NCBI GenBank assembly: GCA_036271855.1 | Contig: DATAZV010000288.1 | Location: forward strand, 1 to 19,094 | From: JAQGMJ01 sp036271855 | Lineage (GTDB): Bacteria > Pseudomonadota > Gammaproteobacteria > Burkholderiales > JAEUOS01 | Reading direction: 5' to 3' | Length of the DNA stretch: 19,094 nucleotides | In this document: positions 6,904 through 14,183 of the stretch, piece by piece | Layout of the letters: each line of letters begins with the position of its first letter | Numbering within the stretch: the stretch's first letter is position 1 | Translations under genes and position numbers: made by a program | Notes under the pieces: model-generated | Database searches by the model: none | What the model was told of the DNA's origin: nothing | What the model saw: the letters and a program-made list of their open reading frames with translations, nothing else

Positions 6904-7218
6904 ATGAAGCGGGCGGCTAGACTGTTGATGGCGCTGGCGTGGGCGGCTTCGCTGCTCAGCGTCAGCGCTGTTGCGGGCCCGTTTCATGGCGGCGGGCGCA
7001 ATGGTGGCGGCTTCGGCGGCGGCGGCCGCCCCGGCGGCATGGAGCGCCGCGAAGATTCGCGCCCGCAGATGCCGCCTCCGCAGCAGCGGCCGATCAGCCG
7101 TGAAAATGGCGGCGACCCGGGCGGCGGGCGCATGAGCCCGGCGGAACGCCAGCAGTTGCGCGAGCAGATTCGCGAGCATGGCCAGGCTTACCGCGAGCGT
7201 GATCGCGGCCGTCAGTAG
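6904..7218 (+). CDS. Small glycine-rich secreted protein, unknown function
   Basis: I do not recognise a named family. The 104-residue protein has a Sec signal peptide at 1-24 (cut likely after AVA), a glycine-rich segment at about 25-46 with repeated GG, then a proline/glutamine-rich stretch (MPPPQQRP), and a charged C-terminal segment from about 76, MSPAERQQLREQIREHGQAY. That tail resembles the short MSPEER-QLR-type helix at the end of other small exported proteins of betaproteobacteria that I recall as uncharacterised. The mature protein is disordered in appearance and basic at its end. It is followed 30 bases later by the DUF1800 gene on the same strand, so it is probably the first gene of a three-gene exported unit. 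It has no good Shine-Dalgarno; the ATG is chosen because the signal peptide starts there. Confidence 0.7.
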   Translation: MKRAARLLMALAWAASLLSVSAVAGPFHGGGRNGGGFGGGGRPGGMERREDSRPQMPPPQQRPISRENGGDPGGGRMSPAERQQLREQIREHGQAYRERDRGRQ

Positions 7219-7233
7219 CGGCAAATATTGGTC

Positions 7234-7243
7234 GGGGGGGGGG
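7234..7243 (+). repeat. G10 tract at the ribosome-binding position of the DUF1800 gene
   Basis: Ten consecutive G end five bases before the ATG at 7249 and replace a normal Shine-Dalgarno. Such runs change length by polymerase slippage, which would alter ribosome binding or spacing. An upstream in-frame TTG at 7228 would read through the tract, and then slippage would shift the frame. Confidence 0.7.
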
Positions 7244-7248
7244 TGAAC

Positions 7249-8772
7249 ATGCGGATACTCAGGGCCACCCTAGGCGGATTGTCCGTACTGGTATTGCTCG
7301 GATTGCAGGCGGCGGCGCAAGCAGCTCCCCTAGGCGCCGAAGACGCGCGCCACCTGCTGACTCGCAGCGGCTTCGCGCCGACCGATGGCGAAGTGCGCCA
7401 GTACGCGGGCTTGAGCCGTGACGAGGCGGTGGACCGCCTGCTGCGTGGCGCACGCACCGAGGCGAAGACCCAGCCACCGGCCTGGGTGAACGAGGAGTTC
7501 GAGCGGCCCAGGGTGAAGGAAATGTCGCCCGAGGAGCGCAAGGAATATCAGCGCGCACTCGCCGTGCGCGGCTTCGACCTGCGCGCCTGGTGGATGAGCG
7601 AAATCCTCACCACCCCGACGCCACTGACCGAGCGCATGACCCTGTTCTGGCACAACCATTTCGTTTCCAGCCTGCAAAAGGTGCGGGTGCCGCAGGCGAT
7701 GTACCGGCAGAACGTGCTGCTGCGCCGTTGCGCCCTGGGCAATTTCGGCGCCATGCTGCACGCGGTGGCCAAGGACCCGGCGATGATCATCTATCTCGAC
7801 TCGGCGACCAACCGCAAGGGCGCGCCGAACGAGAACTTTGCCCGCGAAGTGATGGAGCTGTTCACCCTGGGCGAAGGGCACTACAGCGAGCAGGACATCA
7901 AGGAGGCGGCACGCGCCTATACCGGCTGGAGCCTGGAGCCGCGCACGGTGGACTTCAAATGGCGGCCGTTTTTTCATGATGACGGCGTGAAGACGGTACT
8001 GGGCAAAAGCGGCAATTTCGACGGCGACGCAGTGCTGGACATTTTGCTGGCGCAACCAGCCACCGCCGAATTCGTCGTCAAGAAGATGTGGATGGAGTTC
8101 GTTTCGCCGGATACCGAGACGCCAGCCAACCGGGCGGAAATCCAGCGCATTGCCGCGCAGTTTCGTGGCTCGCATTACGAAATCAAAACAGCGCTCTCCG
8201 GCATTTTCAATTCCCCGCGCTTCTGGGCGCCGGAGAATCGCGCGGTACTGGTGAAGTCGCCAGTGGAGCTGGTGGCCGGCGCGGTGCGCCAGCTGGGTGT
8301 GGGTTACGGCGATCCGCTCCCCTTTGTTTACGCCACTGCCAGCCTGGGGCAGAACCTGATGGCGCCACCCAACGTGCGCGGCTGGCCGGGCGGCGACGTC
8401 TGGATCAACAGCACCACCTTGCTCGGGCGCAAGCAATTCATCGAGCGCCTGATGCGGGTCGATGTGATGCGCGAGCCGTCGAACGACTTGCAGTCGCTGG
8501 CCGCGGAGGGCGGCATGAACAACATGCGCCGCAACGAGGGCGAGAAAATCCAGGGCGCCGGACGTCTGGGTGCCGAAGGGCGCGAGCGCCTGATACGTGC
8601 CGCCGCCAGCATTCAGGTCGATAGCCAGAAGTACCTGGCGCAGTTCAGCGGCCCCTTGCCGCTGACCCAGTCCCTGTTGCCGGGCTCGCCCGCCAATCCC
8701 CTGCCCACGGACCTGGCCGGTCCGCCCCTGCTCAAGGCCTTGTTGCTTGACCCGATGTACCAGTTGAAATAG
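7249..8772 (+). CDS. DUF1800 family exported protein
   Basis: This 507-residue protein is a clear DUF1800 member, a large bacterial family of unknown reaction. After a signal peptide (1-25, cut near AQA), family motifs follow in order: ARHLLTRSGFAPT at 33-45, LFWHNHF with HNH-like residues at 132-138, YLDSATNRKGAPNENFARE at about 182-200, and ELFTLGEGHYSEQDI with AARAYTGW just after. The C-terminal part holds GPLP and LLLDPMYQ repeats of the type seen at the end of relatives. I chose ATG 7249 because the basic signal-peptide start MRILR follows; the in-frame TTG at 7228 would add seven residues coded by the G tract. DUF1800 genes are regularly followed by DUF1501 genes, as here, with 16 bases between. 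Partners are likely exported together. Confidence 0.9.
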   Translation: MRILRATLGGLSVLVLLGLQAAAQAAPLGAEDARHLLTRSGFAPTDGEVRQYAGLSRDEAVDRLLRGARTEAKTQPPAWVNEEFERPRVKEMSPEERKEYQRALAVRGFDLRAWWMSEILTTPTPLTERMTLFWHNHFVSSLQKVRVPQAMYRQNVLLRRCALGNFGAMLHAVAKDPAMIIYLDSATNRKGAPNENFAREVMELFTLGEGHYSEQDIKEAARAYTGWSLEPRTVDFKWRPFFHDDGVKTVLGKSGNFDGDAVLDILLAQPATAEFVVKKMWMEFVSPDTETPANRAEIQRIAAQFRGSHYEIKTALSGIFNSPRFWAPENRAVLVKSPVELVAGAVRQLGVGYGDPLPFVYATASLGQNLMAPPNVRGWPGGDVWINSTTLLGRKQFIERLMRVDVMREPSNDLQSLAAEGGMNNMRRNEGEKIQGAGRLGAEGRERLIRAAASIQVDSQKYLAQFSGPLPLTQSLLPGSPANPLPTDLAGPPLLKALLLDPMYQLK

Positions 8773-8788
8773 CAGCCGAGGTGCCATC

Positions 8789-9949
8789 ATGAATCGTCGC
8801 ATTTTTTTGCAAGCCGCTGCCGGTGCTTGCGCATTGTCCGCGCTGCCGGGATGGGCGCAAAGCGCGCTGGCCGGTGGCGGCAATTTCGGCAATCTGCTGA
8901 TCCTGGTCGAGCTCAAGGGCGCCAACGACGGCTTGAACACCGTCGTGCCGTTTGCCGATTCGACTTACTACAGCCTGCGCCCGCGCATCGGCGTCAAGCG
9001 CGAGGAGGTGGTGCAACTGAGCGAGCGCGCTGGCTTTCATCCCGGGCTGGCGCCGCTGTTGCCGCTGTGGAAAAGCGGGCAGCTGGCGATCATCGAAAGC
9101 GTCGGCTACCCGAACGCCAATCTGTCGCATTTCCGCTCCATCGAAATCTGGGACACCGCTTCCGGTGCCAACGAATATCTGCACGACGGCTGGCTGGCGC
9201 GCGCCTTCGCCGCCAACCCGGTGCCCAAGGGCTACCTGGCCGACGGCGTGGTGGTGGGCAGCAACGACATGGGGCCGATCGAGAATGCGCCGCGCTCGGT
9301 TGCGCTGGTCAATACCGAGCAGTTCTTGCGCCAGGCGAAGTTCGCGGAACGTGGCGGGTACGCAAAGAATCCGGCGCTCAATCACATCCTGCAGGTGGAA
9401 AACAACATTGTCGAGGCGGCCGCCGGGCTGAATGGGCACTTCGACTTCAAGACCCAGTTCCCGGCTGGCCCCTTCGGCAACCAGGTGAAGACGGCGGCAC
9501 AGGTGGCGGCAAACAAGTCGGGGGTAGCGGCGCTGCGCCTGTCGCTGGGCGGCTTCGATACCCACCAGAACCAGCCGAATACCCACGCCAACCTGATGAA
9601 GACCCTGGCCGAGGGGCTGGTGGCGCTGCAGGCGTCATTGCAGGAAATCGGGCGCTGGAACAATACCCTGGTGATGACCTATTCGGAATTCGGTCGGCGC
9701 CCGCGCGAAAACCAGAGTGGTGGCACCGACCACGGCACGGCGGCGCCGCAGTTCGTCATGGGTGGGCGCATCAAGGGTGGCTTCTATGGGCAGGCCCCGC
9801 AATTGGCGCGCCTGGACGGCAACGGCAATCTGCCCTATGCGGTGGATTTTCGTGACCTCTACGCCACGGTGCTGGAGCGCTGGTGGGGCGTGCCGACGCA
9901 AGGCGTTCTGGGCTCGCGGTTTGCCGGGATTGACCTGATCCGCGCCTGA
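8789..9949 (+). CDS. DUF1501 family Tat-exported protein
   Basis: This 386-residue protein belongs to DUF1501, a family with an alkaline-phosphatase/sulfatase-like fold but no proven reaction. The N-terminus MNRRIFLQ with a following hydrophobic stretch to about 28 fits a twin-arginine signal, which would mean export in a folded, perhaps metal-loaded state. Residues that could bind metal are visible in family motifs: KGANDGLN at 43-50, SHFRSIEIW at 113-121, GGFDTHQ at 254-260, SEFGRRP at 299-305 and GTDHG at 312-316. GAGGTG lies seven bases before the ATG. It is the last gene of the unit with the DUF1800 and glycine-rich proteins. A hydrolase role for the pair is an inference from the fold, not from the sequence itself. 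Confidence 0.9.
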   Translation: MNRRIFLQAAAGACALSALPGWAQSALAGGGNFGNLLILVELKGANDGLNTVVPFADSTYYSLRPRIGVKREEVVQLSERAGFHPGLAPLLPLWKSGQLAIIESVGYPNANLSHFRSIEIWDTASGANEYLHDGWLARAFAANPVPKGYLADGVVVGSNDMGPIENAPRSVALVNTEQFLRQAKFAERGGYAKNPALNHILQVENNIVEAAAGLNGHFDFKTQFPAGPFGNQVKTAAQVAANKSGVAALRLSLGGFDTHQNQPNTHANLMKTLAEGLVALQASLQEIGRWNNTLVMTYSEFGRRPRENQSGGTDHGTAAPQFVMGGRIKGGFYGQAPQLARLDGNGNLPYAVDFRDLYATVLERWWGVPTQGVLGSRFAGIDLIRA

Positions 9950-9983
9950 GGATTCCAGGGCGCCGAAAATAGGCGCAATAAGC

Positions 9984-10012
9984 GCGACAAGCGCTGTCCC
10001 CGGTCGTAGAAT
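9984..10012 (+). promoter_or_regulatory. Candidate promoter of the aldo/keto reductase gene
   Basis: GCGACA (9984-9989), a 17-base spacer and TAGAAT (10007-10012) form a plausible sigma-70 promoter 80 bases before the ATG. The -10 is followed by GCCCG, as in the minus-strand candidate at 11945. A short stem (9960-9964 with 9972-9976) upstream is too weak to call a terminator. Confidence 0.5.
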
Positions 10013-10091
10013 GCCCGTGTTGCGCTCGCGCCAAGACGATTTCATGGCGAACCGGGTGCGATGTTCTCCATCTCACCTATCGAGGTTTGTC

Positions 10092-11084
10092 ATGAGCAAA
10101 AATCTTCCGACCCGCCGTCTTGGCAAGGGCGGCCCGATGGTCTCCGCCATCGGCCTGGGCTGCATGTCCCTCTCCGGAGTGTACGGCCAGTCGAGCGATG
10201 AAAACGGCGTCGCGGTAGTCCAGCACGCACTCGACCAAGGCATCAATTTTCTCGACACCTCCGACATGTATGGCTGGGGCCATAACGAGACGGTGGTGGG
10301 CAAGGCCTTGAAGGGCCGGCGCGATGGCGTGATTCTCGCCAGCAAGTTCGGCCAGACCAAGGGCGAGGGCGGCAAGAACGGTGTCAGCGGCAAGCCGGAA
10401 TACGTGATCGAGGCCTGTGAGGCAAGTTTGAAGCGCATGGGTGTTGAGGTGATCGACTTGTACTACGTGCACCGCATCGACCCCAGCGTGCCGATCGAGG
10501 ACACCGTCGGTGCGATGGCCAAGCTGGTGCAGCAGGGCAAGGTCAAGCACCTGGGCCTGTGTGAGGCTAAACCCGAGACGGTACGCCGCGCCCACCAGAC
10601 TCATCCGCTGGCGGCGCTGCAGACCGAGTATTCGCTGCTCTACCGCGAAGAGGCCGAGGAGTCGCTGAAGACCACGCGCGAACTGGGCATTTCCTTCGTT
10701 GCCTATTCGCCGCTGGGCCGCAGCCTGCTGACCGCGAACGTGCAAAGCCTGCAGGACGTGGCCGGCGACCGCCGCAGTGATCATCCGCGTTTTGCCGCCG
10801 AGAATTTCGAGCACAACCGCGAACTGGTGAAGAGCATCGAGGTGCTGGCGCGCGACAAGGGTTGCAAGCCGGCGCAGGTGGCGCTGGCCTGGGTGCTGGC
10901 GCAAGGCGAGGACATCATTCCGATTCCCGGCACCAAGCAGGCCGCGCGGGTTGATGAAAATCTCGGCGCGTTGAATGTGAATTTGAGCGCCGCGGAAGTG
11001 GCGCACCTGTCCCAGGTGTTCGCCAAGGGCGCCGCCAGCGGTACGCGTTATCCGGCTGGCGGCATGAAGGGTGTTTACATCTAG
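10092..11084 (+). CDS. Aldo/keto reductase
   Basis: This 330-residue protein is an aldo/keto reductase, a TIM-barrel NADPH enzyme that reduces aldehydes or ketones. The catalytic tetrad is visible: D55 (NFLDTSDMYG), Y60, K85 (ASKFG) and H127 (YYVHRID). The cofactor-binding end reads IIPIPGTKQAARVDENLGAL. The set of motifs resembles the IolS/YakC-type subgroup rather than the shorter AKR3/AKR5 enzymes. The frame is open upstream to an ATG at 10011, but CGAGG just before ATG 10092 and the family-typical start (RRLGKGGPMVSAIGLGCM) fix the shorter start. It is a single gene with its own candidate promoter and is convergent with the lipoprotein gene, only three bases separating the two stops. The natural substrate is not known. 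Confidence 0.92.
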   Translation: MSKNLPTRRLGKGGPMVSAIGLGCMSLSGVYGQSSDENGVAVVQHALDQGINFLDTSDMYGWGHNETVVGKALKGRRDGVILASKFGQTKGEGGKNGVSGKPEYVIEACEASLKRMGVEVIDLYYVHRIDPSVPIEDTVGAMAKLVQQGKVKHLGLCEAKPETVRRAHQTHPLAALQTEYSLLYREEAEESLKTTRELGISFVAYSPLGRSLLTANVQSLQDVAGDRRSDHPRFAAENFEHNRELVKSIEVLARDKGCKPAQVALAWVLAQGEDIIPIPGTKQAARVDENLGALNVNLSAAEVAHLSQVFAKGAASGTRYPAGGMKGVYI

Positions 11085-11087
11085 GCT

Positions 11088-11891
11088 TTACCTGGTCGCG
11101 GGGGCGACTGCGACGCCGCGCAAGCCGGCGCCGTCGATCGCCTGTTTTACGGCGCCGGAGCGTTTGGCCTCTTCGATGAATGCGCCGACATAAGCCAGCG
11201 CTGCCGGCCGGCCGTGCGGCATGATGATGGTCATTTCCGCCGCGGCGAAGCGGTCTTCCAGGACGTGCGAGCCGGGCAGGCGCTCGGCCAGGCCGAGCAG
11301 CAAAAAGCGGTTTTGCGCCAAGGCGTCGACTTGGCCGGCGCGCAGCATCTCGAAGGCGGCGGCTTCGGTATCGGCTTCCACCAGGGTAGCGGCCTTGAGT
11401 TCGCGCTTGAGCGTCAGCGCCGTGGCGGCGCCACGCGCAGCGACGATACGCACGCCGGCGCGGTCGGCGGCGGGCACGTTGGCGATGTTGGCGCCGGGTT
11501 TCACCAGGTAGGTCAGGTCCACCACCATGTGCGGCGGGGCGAAGTCGACGACGTTGCGCCGCGCCGGGTCGAAGGCGACCACCGCGATGTCCCAGGCGCC
11601 GGCCTTCGCTTCCTCGACCATTTTTCCTACCGCCGTGTACTCGATGACGCTGGCCGGCAAGCCGGCACCTGCCGCCAGTTCACGCCCCAGGGCGACGGTG
11701 GTCCCGGTGACTTCGCCGGGCGCCTTCCCTTTGCTGCCGATCACCGGGTTGCCGGTGAATACCGCGATGCGCAAGGTGCCGCTGGGGGCGAGCTCGGATT
11801 TGGCGGCGGGGGTCGGCGCGATCGGGCCGCCGGCGCAGCCGCTGGCCACCGCGGCGAACACCCAAACGAAGGGCCACTGGAACTTGAGCAT
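11088..11891 (-). CDS. Orphan solute-binding lipoprotein (SBP family 3-like)
   Basis: This 267-residue protein looks like a family 3 (amino acid type) extracellular solute-binding protein: LRIAVFTGNPVIG opens the first lobe, KMVEEAKAGAWDIAVVAFDPARRNVVDFAPP is the usual hinge region, and AFEMLRAGQVDALA lies in the second lobe. The N-terminus is a lipoprotein signal with the lipobox VASGC, cysteine 19 being the lipid site. I start at ATG 11891, which has AGGAGA seven bases before it; the longer frame from 11969 lacks a signal peptide at its front. There are no ABC permease or ATPase genes beside it, and the normal ligand aspartate/arginine pair is not certain, so it may be a stand-alone sensor or a scavenging protein. 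It is divergent from the alcohol dehydrogenase gene. Confidence 0.8.
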   Translation of the reverse strand: MLKFQWPFVWVFAAVASGCAGGPIAPTPAAKSELAPSGTLRIAVFTGNPVIGSKGKAPGEVTGTTVALGRELAAGAGLPASVIEYTAVGKMVEEAKAGAWDIAVVAFDPARRNVVDFAPPHMVVDLTYLVKPGANIANVPAADRAGVRIVAARGAATALTLKRELKAATLVEADTEAAAFEMLRAGQVDALAQNRFLLLGLAERLPGSHVLEDRFAAAEMTIIMPHGRPAALAYVGAFIEEAKRSGAVKQAIDGAGLRGVAVAPATR

Positions 11892-11944
11892 TGTCGTCTC
11901 CTGTCGATTGTGTTTTTTTGTCGCGCGTTCGGGCGCGCGCGGGC

Positions 11945-11953
11945 ATTCTAGCA
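11945..11953 (-). promoter_or_regulatory. Candidate extended -10 promoter of the lipoprotein gene
   Basis: The minus strand reads TGC-TAGAAT, an extended -10, 53 bases before the ATG at 11891. It is followed by GCCCG, as at the aldo/keto reductase promoter. No good -35 is seen. Confidence 0.45.
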
Positions 11954-11985
11954 GCCAGCAGATACGCATGACCGGCTGCGACAGA

Positions 11986-11994
11986 TGCTATGCT
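11986..11994 (+). promoter_or_regulatory. Candidate extended -10 promoter of the alcohol dehydrogenase gene
   Basis: TGC followed by TATGCT forms an extended -10 element 37 bases before the ATG at 12032. ATGACC fifteen bases upstream is a possible but closely spaced -35. Confidence 0.4.
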
Positions 11995-12031
11995 GGCGCC
12001 ACCGGTTCGACAACAATATCTGGAGACATGA

Positions 12032-13084
12032 ATGCTCAGCTATGACGTGACGGAGTGGGGCAAGCCCCTGCAAAAGGCCCTGCGCGATACGCCGGCGCCT
12101 ACCGGCACCGAGGTGTTGGTGCGGGTCAAGTATTGCGGCGTGTGCCACAGCGACGTGCATATCCGCGACGGCTATTTCGATCTCGGCGGCGGCAAGAAAT
12201 TCCAGATGAGCGACCGTGGCATGAAGCCGCCGGTGACCATGGGCCACGAGCCCTACGGCACCGTGCTGGCCGGCGGGCCGGACGCGGGTGCGCTGCCGAT
12301 CGGCGAAGACCGCCTGATCTACCCCTGGACCGGTTGCGGCGTCTGCGCGCGCTGCCTGGAGGGCAAGGACAATTGGTGTCCGGCGCCGCGTTACCTGGGC
12401 ATCCAGCGTAGCGGCGGCTATGCGGACCACATGCTGGTGCCGCATTCGCGGTATCTGGTGGACGCCACCGGCATCGACCCGGCTTACGCGCCCATCCTGG
12501 CCTGTTCCGGTCTGACCACTTACAGCGCGGTGAACAAGCTCAAGCCGTATTCACCCGCGGATTGGCTGGTGGTGATGGGCGCCGGCGGCCTGGGCTTGAT
12601 GGCCGTCGCCATGCTGCGCGCCATGGGGCATGAGCGCATTGTCTGCTGCGACATCGACCCGGGCAAGTACGCGGCGGCCAGGGCCGCGGGGGCGGCCGAG
12701 ACCATCAATCCCGCAGAGGCCGGCACGCTGGCGCGCCTGCAGGGGTTGGAAGGCGGCATCGCCGGGGTGGTCGACCTGGTCGGCGCGGCCCAGACCGCGC
12801 AACTCGGGCTGGCCTCGCTGCGCAAGGGCGGGCGCTATGTGCTGGTGGGGCTGTTCGGCGGCGAGATTCCGCTGTCGCTGGTGCCGGTGGCGCAGCGCGC
12901 GCTGACCATCCAGGGGTCTTATGTCGGCACTGTGGATGAGTTGCGTGATGTGGTGGCGCTGGCCAAGGCTGGCAAGCTGAAGCCGATTCCCACCGAAACC
13001 CGTCCGCTGGACCAGGTTTCGCGGACCCTGGACGAGCTCAAGGCGGGCACCGTGGTGGGGAGAGTGGTGGCGAAAATCGACTGA
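12032..13084 (+). CDS. Zinc-dependent alcohol dehydrogenase (MDR family)
   Basis: This 350-residue protein is a medium-chain zinc alcohol dehydrogenase. Catalytic zinc ligands are C38 (GVCHSD), H72 with E73 (GHEPYG) and C158 (LACSGLTTY). The structural zinc site has all four cysteines, C102, C105, C108 and C116, in TGCGVCARCLEGKDNWC. The Rossmann motif is GAGGLG at 183-188, followed by D-containing CCDIDPGK near 207-214, which favours NAD over NADP. Length is normal. CTGGAGAC five bases before the ATG is a good Shine-Dalgarno. An insertion after C38 (GYFDLGGGKKFQMSDRGMKPP) is a feature of one subgroup of bacterial enzymes in which the loop is longer than in horse liver type. The substrate is not known; there is no pathway partner beside it. 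The next gene starts 64 bases downstream. Confidence 0.93.
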   Translation: MLSYDVTEWGKPLQKALRDTPAPTGTEVLVRVKYCGVCHSDVHIRDGYFDLGGGKKFQMSDRGMKPPVTMGHEPYGTVLAGGPDAGALPIGEDRLIYPWTGCGVCARCLEGKDNWCPAPRYLGIQRSGGYADHMLVPHSRYLVDATGIDPAYAPILACSGLTTYSAVNKLKPYSPADWLVVMGAGGLGLMAVAMLRAMGHERIVCCDIDPGKYAAARAAGAAETINPAEAGTLARLQGLEGGIAGVVDLVGAAQTAQLGLASLRKGGRYVLVGLFGGEIPLSLVPVAQRALTIQGSYVGTVDELRDVVALAKAGKLKPIPTETRPLDQVSRTLDELKAGTVVGRVVAKID

Positions 13085-13148
13085 TGCACGGGCTGGGGCC
13101 GGGCGGTGCGATTTGCGCCGCGCCCCATTTCGGAGCATCATTGGCGCC

Positions 13149-13400
13149 ATGGAACGCAAACGTCTCCTCGGCGGGCAACTCAAAGCGGCGGGCTATGATC
13201 GGGTCCGGCGCGTGCTCGAGGTCGAGCTGGCCAACGGCAACGTGGTCGAGTATGCCAATGTCGGTGCCGAGATCGCGCGCCGGCTGCTCGAAAGCCACTC
13301 GCCGTGGAGCTATTACCGCGACAACATCGAGGACGAATTCTCGGGCGAGGTGATCGGCCGCGTCGCCACCAGCGGGGCGCCGCCCAACCCCTTCGACTAG
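13149..13400 (+). CDS. KTSC domain protein
   Basis: This 83-residue protein fits the KTSC domain, a small fold found alone or fused to lysyl-tRNA synthetase in bacteria and of unknown function. The visible pattern is GYDRVRRVLEVELANGNVVEYANVGAEIARRLLES followed by SYYRDNIEDEF, matching the usual order of a strand pair, a short helix and an aromatic pair before the tail. I chose ATG 13149 because the domain begins soon after it; the frame is open to another start at 13113. The Shine-Dalgarno is poor (CGGAG nine bases away). It lies between the alcohol dehydrogenase and tsaB and may be transcribed with the former. Confidence 0.75.
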   Translation: MERKRLLGGQLKAAGYDRVRRVLEVELANGNVVEYANVGAEIARRLLESHSPWSYYRDNIEDEFSGEVIGRVATSGAPPNPFD

Positions 13401-13412
13401 GGCGGCTCACGC

Positions 13413-13418
13413 TATACT
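13413..13418 (+). promoter_or_regulatory. Candidate -10 box for the tsaB-rimI-udg operon
   Basis: TATACT lies 49 bases before the tsaB ATG, in a 66-base gap. TTCGAC at 13392-13397 could be a -35, but the spacer is only 15 bases. The leader then holds two competing small stems at 13432-13450. Confidence 0.4.
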
Positions 13419-13466
13419 GCGGCTCTCGTGTTCCGGCACTGCCGGAGTGCATAAAAAGCCGTTTTC

Positions 13467-14183
13467 ATGCGTCTACTCGCCCTCGAGACCTCGACCGAAT
13501 ATTGTTCCTGCGCCTTGAACCTGGACGGCGACGTGCGCGAGTCTTGCGTGCTGGCGGGACAGCGTCATTCGGAATTGCTGCTGCCGATGGTGGGCGAGTT
13601 GATGGCCCAGGCCGGGCTGGCCTTCAGCCAGCTGGATGTGATCGCCTTCGGCGCCGGGCCGGGGTCTTTCACCGGGCTGCGGATTGCCTGCGGCGCGGCG
13701 CAGGGCCTGGCTTTCGCGCATGAATTGCCAGTGGTGCCGGTGGTGACGCTGGAGGCGCTGGCCGAAGCCAGCGGGGCTGATCGCGTGCTCGCCTGCCTGG
13801 ATGCCCGCCTGGGTGAACTCTATCTGGCCGCCTACGAGCGTGCGGATGGCAATGAATGGAAGGTCGCGTTCGAACCGGCATTGCTTAAGACCGATGCGCT
13901 GCCGGCACTGACCGGAGCGTGGGTGGGCGTGGGTAGCGGGTTTGCGGCGCACGCAAGTGCGCTTGAGGCGAAATACACCTTGGGTAATATCCTTCCCAAT
14001 GCCTTTCCGCGCGCTACCGCCATCGCCCGCTTGGGCGCAGTGCGCTATGCGCGCGGGCAGACAGTGGCGGCCGACGCGGCGATTCCCCTGTATCTGCGCG
14101 ACAAGGTTGCGCTCGACGTCCATGAACAGGCGGCATTGCGGGCGGAACGCCGTCAGCCGGCGGTTGGTGGAGTGGCGGCATGA
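13467..14183 (+). CDS. tsaB: tRNA threonylcarbamoyladenosine biosynthesis protein TsaB
   Basis: This 238-residue protein is TsaB (YeaZ), the ASKHA-fold partner of TsaD in making t6A at position 37 of ANN-decoding tRNAs, an essential cytosolic step. MRLLALETSTEYCSCAL is the start of the first ASKHA lobe, and GPGSFTGLRIA (64-74) is the family signature. TsaB has no own active site; it holds TsaD and TsaE together. The length is near the usual 230. The C-terminal tail is less conserved. The stop overlaps the start of rimI by four bases (ATGA), showing coupled translation. rimI and tsaB are neighbours in many proteobacteria. Confidence 0.95.
   Translation: MRLLALETSTEYCSCALNLDGDVRESCVLAGQRHSELLLPMVGELMAQAGLAFSQLDVIAFGAGPGSFTGLRIACGAAQGLAFAHELPVVPVVTLEALAEASGADRVLACLDARLGELYLAAYERADGNEWKVAFEPALLKTDALPALTGAWVGVGSGFAAHASALEAKYTLGNILPNAFPRATAIARLGAVRYARGQTVAADAAIPLYLRDKVALDVHEQAALRAERRQPAVGGVAA

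Noticed and set aside
6990..7040. GGC-rich repeats in the small secreted protein gene as a DNA repeat element
   Set aside because: They code for a glycine-rich segment in frame; the irregular spacing fits coding bias rather than a repeat family.
7228..7251. TTG start at 7228 for the DUF1800 protein
   Set aside because: It would place MVGGGVN before the basic start of the signal peptide and has no Shine-Dalgarno of its own; ATG 7249 is preferred, though the TTG matters for the G-tract idea.
7330..8940. Minus-strand open frame of 536 codons over the DUF1800 gene
   Set aside because: Shadow frame with His/Arg/Gln-rich composition, no recognisable start signal, opposite to a clear DUF1800 gene.
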